Source: Chloroflexota bacterium
Lineage (GTDB): Bacteria; Chloroflexota; Dehalococcoidia; DSTF01; RBG-16-68-14
NCBI GenBank assembly: GCA_029262675.1
Contig: JAJCYW010000016.1
Coordinates: 1-64,000 of the forward strand
DNA length: 64,000 nucleotides
Direction of reading: 5' to 3'
Shown here: positions 58,817 to 64,000 of the stretch, one piece after another
Layout: every line of letters starts with the position of its first letter
Numbering within the stretch: the first letter of the stretch is position 1
Made by a program: the position numbers and the translations under genes
The notes under the pieces: model-generated
The model's input: the letters and a program-made list of their open reading frames with translations, nothing else
Told to the model about the DNA's origin: nothing
Database searches by the model: none

Positions 58817-60184
58817 ATGCAGCAACGAACAACAAGATCCGGCCCCGGACTGCGCGGCACTGTCGCGTGGCTCGTGGTCCTGGCTACAACGCCCCTGCTC
58901 TTCGCCGCGGTCTGCGCGGGTGGTGAAGAAGACAACACGCCGCTGTTAGCGCCGTTCTCGCCGGAGTTGGCAGAGCAGTTGCACGCTATCCGTGCCCGTA
59001 TGTCGGACGAGCGCGGCCTGGCGATCAACGAGGAGACGGAAGAAGGCTGGGTCACCAACGACCAGCTCCGAGACTTCGCCGGCGAGTTCTACGAAGAATT
59101 GGACGAAGACGACGAGCGCGAGTTGGAGGCGTTCAACGTTGCGCTGCGGCTGCTCCACCTGATCGGGCCGGACGACGACATCCGGGAGATCGACACCAAC
59201 TACCATGCGACTGGCATCGCGGGCGTCTACTTTCCACGCAACAACAGCCTGGCGCTTGTCGGCGATGTAACGGCCGCTATCGGTGCGAGGGACGAGATGG
59301 TGCTCGCGCACGAGTACGTCCACAGCTTCCAGTACGCCGCGTGGGATTCGGACTACTGGAGTGAACTGATCGATGCTGAGGAAGAAGGTTCCGCCACTGA
59401 GTACGGCACCACCATGAGCTGCCTAAGAGAAGGCGATGCTTCGCTGAGCATGGTGCGCTACATGGAGGAGACCTACGGCGACGACTGGCGCGCTCAGCTA
59501 GACGACCCGGCAGACGCGGAAGAACCGCCTGGGTCCGAGCCCGACGAAGAGACGACACCACCAGGCCTGCAACGCTACTACAACTTCGACTACCGCGAGT
59601 GTACGCGGTTCGTCTCCACGCTCCACGCCCTCGGCGGTTGGGAGGGCGTCGACGCCGCCTACGCATCGCCGCCGTCCACGACGGAGCAGATCCTCCACCC
59701 CGAGAAGTACGGCACGGGCGAGGCGTCGCGCAGCGCCGCCCCGGCGGACCTGACGCCGCGGCTGGGCGACGGCTGGTCGCGGCTCGACCTGGCGCCGTTC
59801 GGTGAGTTCGATGTCTACAACTACCTGGCGACCGTCCTCGACGACGAACCGCTGGCGGCGGCCGCCGCGGCCGGTTGGGGCTCAGGCTGGATGGCCGTTT
59901 ACGTAGAAGAGCAGGAGGAAGCTGCCGCGGCGCCGCCCGTACTGCTCCATATTCGCCTCGACTTCGACACGGAGTTCGACTACGTGGAGTTTGCGGTCGT
60001 CTACGGCGAGGCGATCAGCATCATCGCCAGAGACAACCGGCAGCTAGACCTGACGGAGGGCGAGGTTCGATGGCAGGGCGATGGAGAGTTCGGTGCCGTC
60101 GTCTGGAACGACGAACTGAATCGATTCGATCTCTACATCAGTACGCTGGAAGACACGCGCGGGCGCGTCTCCGTCAGCAGGTAG
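58817..60184 (+). CDS. Exported zinc metalloprotease-like protein
   Basis: A 455-residue exported protein. The N terminus VAWLVVLATTPLLFAAVCAG looks like a signal peptide or lipobox (AAVC, an atypical last residue). LAHEYVHSFQYAAWDSDYW contains the HExxH zinc motif, and EEEGSATEYGTTMSCLREGD supplies a candidate third ligand (Glu, gluzincin-like EGDA). The C-terminal half is beta-rich (VLLHIRLDFDTEFDYVEFAV). Homologues may be annotated as DUF-type lipoproteins. The substrate is unknown. Confidence 0.68.
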   Translation: MQQRTTRSGPGLRGTVAWLVVLATTPLLFAAVCAGGEEDNTPLLAPFSPELAEQLHAIRARMSDERGLAINEETEEGWVTNDQLRDFAGEFYEELDEDDERELEAFNVALRLLHLIGPDDDIREIDTNYHATGIAGVYFPRNNSLALVGDVTAAIGARDEMVLAHEYVHSFQYAAWDSDYWSELIDAEEEGSATEYGTTMSCLREGDASLSMVRYMEETYGDDWRAQLDDPADAEEPPGSEPDEETTPPGLQRYYNFDYRECTRFVSTLHALGGWEGVDAAYASPPSTTEQILHPEKYGTGEASRSAAPADLTPRLGDGWSRLDLAPFGEFDVYNYLATVLDDEPLAAAAAAGWGSGWMAVYVEEQEEAAAAPPVLLHIRLDFDTEFDYVEFAVVYGEAISIIARDNRQLDLTEGEVRWQGDGEFGAVVWNDELNRFDLYISTLEDTRGRVSVSR

Positions 60185-60224
60185 GCGGGCGCGTGCGAAA
60201 GCATGCGTCTTGCTCGCAGGCCGC

Positions 60225-60240
60225 GTCCTGCTAGCAGGAC
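60225..60240. terminator. Palindrome shared by convergent genes
   Basis: GTCCTGC and GCAGGAC with a 2-nt TA loop form a perfect palindrome that contains the stop codon of the carboxypeptidase gene (60231-60233) and follows the metalloprotease gene. Another weaker hairpin (GCGTGC/GCATGC, loop GAAA) lies just before it. No T-tract. Confidence 0.5.
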
Positions 60241-61199
60241 GGCTGCGTGTTCTCGAACGCCCAGTCGAAGAGCGCGATAGCGTCCGCGTAGCGGTCGAGG
60301 CTGCCCAGCACGGTCACGATCAGCCTCCGGCCGTCGCGCTCCGCCGCCGCGACGATGGTCTGGCCCGCGCCCTCCGTGTAGCCGATCTTGACGCCGACAG
60401 CGCCGGGGTAGCGCTCCAGCAGCGCGTTGCCGTTGTACAGTAGCGGGCCTTCCCACGTCGCCTGGTAGCTCGTGGCGCTGACGATGCCCGCCAGCTCCGG
60501 TTCGGCCAGCAGCGCGCGGCCCAGTAGCGCGACTTCGTAGGCCGTCGTGTACAGTCCGGCTTCGTCCAGGCCGTGCGGGTTGGTGAAGTGGGTGTCGCTG
60601 AGGCCCAGCTCGGCGGCCTTCGCGTTCATCAGCTCGACGAAGCGCGACGTCGTGCCGGCCACCTCCTCCGCGATCGCGATTGCCGCGTCGTTACCGGAGA
60701 CGAGGAGCAGGCCGTGCATTAGGTCGCGCATCGTCAGCTCCACGCCGGGCTTGAGGCCCATCACAGTGGAGCCGGTCGACGCGACGAGCAGGCCGCTGTT
60801 GACGCGCACATTGACGGAGGCCTCGAGATCGCTGCGTTCGTAGGCGACGAGCGCGGTCGCGATCTTCGTCAGGCTGGCCGGCTTCAGCCGCACGTCTTCG
60901 CGCTGGCCGTAGAGCAGCGCGCCGCACGACGCTTCGACGACGGCGACCGCGCGGCCGCTGGCTTCGCTCGCCGCCGGCTCCGCGCCGAACGTCGGGCCCT
61001 GGGCCTGCTGCGCGCACTCCAGCGGCGTGCCGCAGCGGTTGGACGCGTCTAACGCGTCGCCTGGCCCGCCGCCGCCGGCGAACGCGCGAACCTGGAGAGC
61101 CACCACCGCGACCAGCACCAGCGCCGCGACGACGGCGGCCGCCCACCAGCGATTCTTGTTACGGCCGTGGTTCAGGTGCCAATGTGCGTGAGGGCGCAT
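60231..61199 (-). CDS. D-alanyl-D-alanine carboxypeptidase (PBP5-type)
   Basis: A 322-residue S11-family peptidase trimming peptidoglycan pentapeptides. After an N-terminal membrane segment (AVVAALVLVAVVALQVRAF) come SxxK in KPASLTKIATALVAYER, SxN in LLVSGNDAAIAIAEEVAGT and the KTG box as VKIGYTEGAG (Ile at the second position instead of Thr). TNPHGLDEAGLYTTAYEVAL is also typical. It acts in the periplasm or extracellular face. A TATAGT box lies 6 nt before the ATG. Confidence 0.93.
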   Translation of the reverse strand: MRPHAHWHLNHGRNKNRWWAAAVVAALVLVAVVALQVRAFAGGGGPGDALDASNRCGTPLECAQQAQGPTFGAEPAASEASGRAVAVVEASCGALLYGQREDVRLKPASLTKIATALVAYERSDLEASVNVRVNSGLLVASTGSTVMGLKPGVELTMRDLMHGLLLVSGNDAAIAIAEEVAGTTSRFVELMNAKAAELGLSDTHFTNPHGLDEAGLYTTAYEVALLGRALLAEPELAGIVSATSYQATWEGPLLYNGNALLERYPGAVGVKIGYTEGAGQTIVAAAERDGRRLIVTVLGSLDRYADAIALFDWAFENTQPSC

Positions 61200-61205
61200 C
61201 GGCTT

Positions 61206-61211
61206 ACTATA
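61206..61211 (-). promoter_or_regulatory. Predicted leaderless -10 box of the D,D-carboxypeptidase
   Basis: TATAGT on the minus strand, ending 6 nt before the ATG. The rest of 61212-61442 contains no gene I can support. Confidence 0.45.
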
Positions 61212-61442
61212 GCAGCCTGCGCCGGATACGGTCTAGGTGTATAGGTGGATGAGCGGATGCTAGCAGGAGCGGTAGCTCGGGATCGGTCTTCTTGGAGCGC
61301 ATGGTGCACCTCGCAGGCTGATCGCCGGTCAGTACCCGCGCATGGTGGCACGCGGCGCTCGGAGGTAGCAAGGGGACTAGGATTTGGCTATTCCGTTCTG
61401 GGGAAGCGCGGATCACGTGCAGTGTGCGTGGCTAAGGCCCCC

Positions 61443-62090
61443 TCAACAGCAGATGTCTGCCATCGGGTAGATGCCCAAGATGTACTGCCGCAGCAACTCG
61501 CTGTCCCGCAACTCTTCTGGCGTGATGTACCAACTCTCGGCTACCTGATGGGCGCACGGCTGTTCACCTTCAGAGAGATACTCCTGGTGGAATCTGCGAA
61601 TCCCGGGTACGGGGAAGGAATTAGCCAGGCGCTCGGCCGGGAAGCTCTCCGCGAACAGACTTTCCACGCCCACGAATACGTAGGCAATGTACGGGCTGAC
61701 GTCGCTGTGGCAAAATGGCTCGGGATCGGAAGCCAGCGCTGCTGGGGGCAGTGGGCAACCAACGTCTGTCGACGGCGTCTTGAAATGGATGTTCCAGCCT
61801 GGTTCTTCTGCTGCGGCCAGCAACGCTTCATCAATGATTGTCCTGGAATCCTCGACACTGAGGCTAAAGTTCAGAACCTCCACACAGGCGCGAAACCGGT
61901 CCCGCCCCTTTACACCGAGCGGTGACATCGGATCGGCCTCAGTCAGTCCAGTCGGTGTGGTTTCAAAAAATACCGCATTAGTTGGAATTACGGTCGATGT
62001 AGATTCACCACCCCCACCGCACGCGGCGGCCAGCAGCGCGGCGGCTGCTAGTAGCAGCAGCGTTCCGATAGCGGCGGCGAGTCTGTTCAA
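61443..62090 (-). CDS. Hypothetical lipoprotein
   Basis: A 215-residue lipoprotein with signal MNRLAAAIGTLLLLAAAALL ending in the lipobox AAAC, followed by GGGGESTSTVIPTN. The body is Cys-containing (RACVEVLNF, DVGCPLPP, EPFCHSDV, PCAHQVAE, MADICC) and has a helical DSRTIIDEALLAAAEE and SLFAESFPAERLANSF. I recognise no domain. It has a TACAAT -10 box and a GAGGAGAG ribosome site. Confidence 0.68.
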   Translation of the reverse strand: MNRLAAAIGTLLLLAAAALLAAACGGGGESTSTVIPTNAVFFETTPTGLTEADPMSPLGVKGRDRFRACVEVLNFSLSVEDSRTIIDEALLAAAEEPGWNIHFKTPSTDVGCPLPPAALASDPEPFCHSDVSPYIAYVFVGVESLFAESFPAERLANSFPVPGIRRFHQEYLSEGEQPCAHQVAESWYITPEELRDSELLRQYILGIYPMADICC

Positions 62091-62193
62091 CGTGGCTCTC
62101 CTCTCGCCAGAGTACGGGCGTTGGTGTATTGTACCACGGCCAGCCGACCCCGGGACGCTGCCTGCGCGGGCATCCTTGGCAAAGATAGCTGCG

Positions 62194-62976
62194 TTACGTG
62201 AGGCGCAGCGTGCGGATGGCGAGCGGTTCGGTTTTGCCCGTTACGGTGACTTCCTGGCGTGGCAGGTCAGGGTGACGATCTCGGACCTCTGCGTAGACCG
62301 ACTCGCCAAGGACCGCCTCGCCGCCCTTCGCCAGGCCCTGCAGTCGTGCTGCTGTGTTCACCGCGTCACCAAGCGCTGTCAGGTCGACCATGCCATCGGC
62401 GCCCACATTGCCAACATAGGCCGGTCCCGCATGCACACCGACCCCTACGTCTAGCCAGGGTTCGCTCTCGGAACCGTAACCGAACGCTTCCAGCAGGTCG
62501 GTCGCTGCTCGCGCCGCTCGGCAGCGATACTGCTTGCCGGCGATGCCAGGTATGAACAGCGCCATCACCTCGTCGCCGATGAGCTTGTCGATAATGGCGT
62601 CGTGCTTGACCAGCGCTCGCGTCGCCGCCAGGTAGAAGCGATTCATCAGCTCGGCAAACTCCTTCGCGGTCATCCGCTCCGCCAGCCTTGTGGAGCCTCG
62701 AACATCGGCGAAGAGCACGGCGATGTCTATCTCGGCTCCTCCGGGAGGCAATCGGTCACAGCACGCGCTGCAAACGTTCGGGTTCTTGGGCGACGGGCTG
62801 AAGCCGAACAAGCCGACCACCTTCCCGCCGACACCCCCGAACGGGTTGTAGCAGAGCTTGCACCGCGGCTCGCTGGGCATGTGCCTGAAAAAGGCGTGGA
62901 GCCAGCGAAGCGTGTGGCCCTCTAGGAGCAGGCTCCGCCACTTGGCTTCGAGTTCAGGCGATGTTGGATTCGACAT
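62194..62976 (-). CDS. Adenylate/guanylate cyclase with an N-terminal zinc-ribbon-like domain
   Basis: A 260-residue cytoplasmic protein. Residues about 25-75 have two CxxC knuckles (RCKLCYNPFGG and NVCSACCDRLPPGG) likely to bind zinc. The class III cyclase domain follows: IDIAVLFADVRGSTRLAERM (metal Asp), DAIIDKLIGDEVMALF (second Asp), and GDAVNTAARLQGLAKGGEAV with the transition-state Asn/Arg. The ATG 62976 has an AGGGAGGGCC ribosome site. Distinct from the hydrolase-cyclase at 25583; the product is cAMP or cGMP. Confidence 0.9.
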   Translation of the reverse strand: MSNPTSPELEAKWRSLLLEGHTLRWLHAFFRHMPSEPRCKLCYNPFGGVGGKVVGLFGFSPSPKNPNVCSACCDRLPPGGAEIDIAVLFADVRGSTRLAERMTAKEFAELMNRFYLAATRALVKHDAIIDKLIGDEVMALFIPGIAGKQYRCRAARAATDLLEAFGYGSESEPWLDVGVGVHAGPAYVGNVGADGMVDLTALGDAVNTAARLQGLAKGGEAVLGESVYAEVRDRHPDLPRQEVTVTGKTEPLAIRTLRLT

Positions 62977-63076
62977 GGGCCCTCCCTTGTCGGAGTATAG
63001 CAGCGAGCGGGCTGCGCCCGTCGCTTCCGGGTTCAGCAGTCTGTCACGCGGCGGCATTCGCCGTTCCCGGCTTCTA

Positions 63077-63105
63077 TTGACCCTAGACGCGCTGCGCTCT
63101 ACGAT
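63077..63105 (+). promoter_or_regulatory. Promoter of the cupredoxin lipoprotein gene
   Basis: TTGACC (63077-63082) and TACGAT (63100-63105) separated by 17 bp, about 40 bp before the TTG start, which has a GGGAGGGAG ribosome site. Confidence 0.55.
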
Positions 63106-63144
63106 GTGCTCTATTAGCCAGAAGGATTCAGGGAGGGAGAACAA

Positions 63145-64000
63145 TTGCGAACATACTCTAAGAAACTACTGTTTATATTCGTCGCGCTGCTCGCCGCTGC
63201 GCTCGCCGTTGCCGCGGTGGCATGTGACGATGACGAGGACGGCGCCGACGGCGGAGAACCGACCGCGACCGCAACACCGGCGGAGATTCCCGTCGTTTCG
63301 TTCAACGCGACAGATTACGAGTACGACGCGCCTGCCAGCATCGCTGGCGGGCTGACGCAGCTGTCGATGTCGAATGGCGGCAGCGAAGACCACAACGCCG
63401 TGTTCGTCCGCCTGAACGACGGCGTCACGTTCGGCGACTTCACGGGCGCGCTTGCCGACGTCGCGGCGGAAGCCGACCTAGAGGGGATCGGCACGCTCGT
63501 CAGCGGGCCCGGCGCGGGCCCGGGCGGTGCCAGCGACGTTGTCATCGACCTAGCGGCCGGGAGCTACGCCGTTCTCTGCACCGTGCCGGACGCGGAGTTC
63601 GTGCCGCACTTCGCGCTGGGCATGGTGCAGGAGCTGGAGGTGACTGAGGCGCGCGCAGAGCAGCCGGAACCGCCGAAGGCCGACGTCACCGTGCGGCTGA
63701 ACGACTTCGCATTCGATGCGCCGGACACCTTGCCGGCCGGCCCGACGACGTTCGAGGTGGTGAACGACGGACCGCAGTTACACGAGATGGTCGTCGCCGC
63801 GCTGGATGAGGGCTTCACCGCCGACGACCTGGTCGCCTTGCTGCTGTCGACGGAGCCGCCGCCGCCGGACGCCGGCCCGCCGCCGTTTGCACTCATCGGC
63901 GCCGCGGTTACGATGAGCACGGGCGAGTCCGCGCTCACGCCGGTGGACCTGGAGGCCGGGAACTATGCGATGATCTGCTTCGTCGGTGACCCGGATTCTG
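63145..64000 (+). CDS. Tandem cupredoxin-like lipoprotein, 3' end cut by the window
   Basis: A TTG start with a strong ribosome site opens a lipoprotein (signal LLFIFVALLAAALAVAAVAC). Two repeated beta-sandwich domains follow. The first (VSFNATDYEYDAPASIAGGL onward) has possible type 1 copper ligands: His in SEDHNAVFV, Cys in YAVLCTVPD and His/Met in FVPHFALGM. The second begins VTVRLNDFAFDAPDTLPAGP and repeats LHEMVV and YAMICFVGDPD. This suggests a surface electron-transfer or copper-binding role. The frame continues past 64000. Confidence 0.75.
   Translation, partial: MRTYSKKLLFIFVALLAAALAVAAVACDDDEDGADGGEPTATATPAEIPVVSFNATDYEYDAPASIAGGLTQLSMSNGGSEDHNAVFVRLNDGVTFGDFTGALADVAAEADLEGIGTLVSGPGAGPGGASDVVIDLAAGSYAVLCTVPDAEFVPHFALGMVQELEVTEARAEQPEPPKADVTVRLNDFAFDAPDTLPAGPTTFEVVNDGPQLHEMVVAALDEGFTADDLVALLLSTEPPPPDAGPPPFALIGAAVTMSTGESALTPVDLEAGNYAMICFVGDPDS

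Noticed and set aside
61207..61416. 69-codon minus-strand frame upstream of the D,D-carboxypeptidase
   Set aside because: It has no recognisable motif, it lies over the likely promoter, and its composition is like non-coding sequence.

Overview
The window looks like a GC-rich chromosomal segment from a member of the Chloroflexota, probably a Dehalococcoidia-like lineage known mostly from metagenomes. I infer this from the mix of gene types: IspH/PlsC/Cmk, EF-P/PepQ/AroQ, alpha/beta-hydrolase-cyclase fusions, LLM oxidoreductases, secreted dockerin and CSLREAI proteins, and many small lipoproteins. Low synteny, many GTG/TTG starts and error-like bases at the left edge suggest a metagenome contig whose end is at base 1. 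I found no rRNA, tRNA, CRISPR array, transposase or integrase.

Layout. 0-5 kb: 5' part of glmS, then an ispH-plsC-cmk operon and a GT39-type glycosyltransferase on the minus strand. 5.1-9 kb: an accessory spot with an attC-like integron recombination site, a one-gene cassette (P-loop kinase) and a large anchored surface protein whose 3' end is partly duplicated. 9-16 kb: formyltransferase, PHP phosphoesterase, xseBA and a type IIG restriction-modification enzyme. 16-22 kb: efp-pepQ-aroQ, a secreted cohesin/dockerin protein, and proB with a DUF2007 gene. 22.4-27 kb: remains of a tandem cyclase array in which two gene bodies have been replaced by a GNAT gene and an ABC transporter. 27-33 kb: Rieske protein, DUF2961/GH172, secreted amidohydrolase, PD-(D/E)XK nuclease and LLM oxidoreductase. 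33-37 kb: DUF2235 hydrolase between two related lipoproteins. 37-43 kb: proA and secreted dockerin/beta-helix proteins. 43-50 kb: a second GT39, a response regulator with echoes of its tail, threonine aldolase and an M20 amidohydrolase. 50-56 kb: polA, a UvrD-like helicase and mutM. 56-64 kb: a membrane-linked methyltransferase, P1 peptidase, PPOX protein, lipoprotein metalloprotease, D,D-carboxypeptidase, class III cyclase and a cupredoxin lipoprotein.

Three signals cut across the annotation. (1) Short in-frame copies of the 3' ends of genes (stop codon included) recur downstream of several genes, often on the far side of an unrelated gene; in the cyclase array the matching gene heads survive too. 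(2) At least nine genes have a TANNNT-type -10 box ending 6-9 nt before the start codon, which predicts leaderless mRNAs. (3) Many intergenic gaps carry two adjacent hairpins with 5-9 bp arms and 2-6 nt loops, whose sequence varies while the shape persists.
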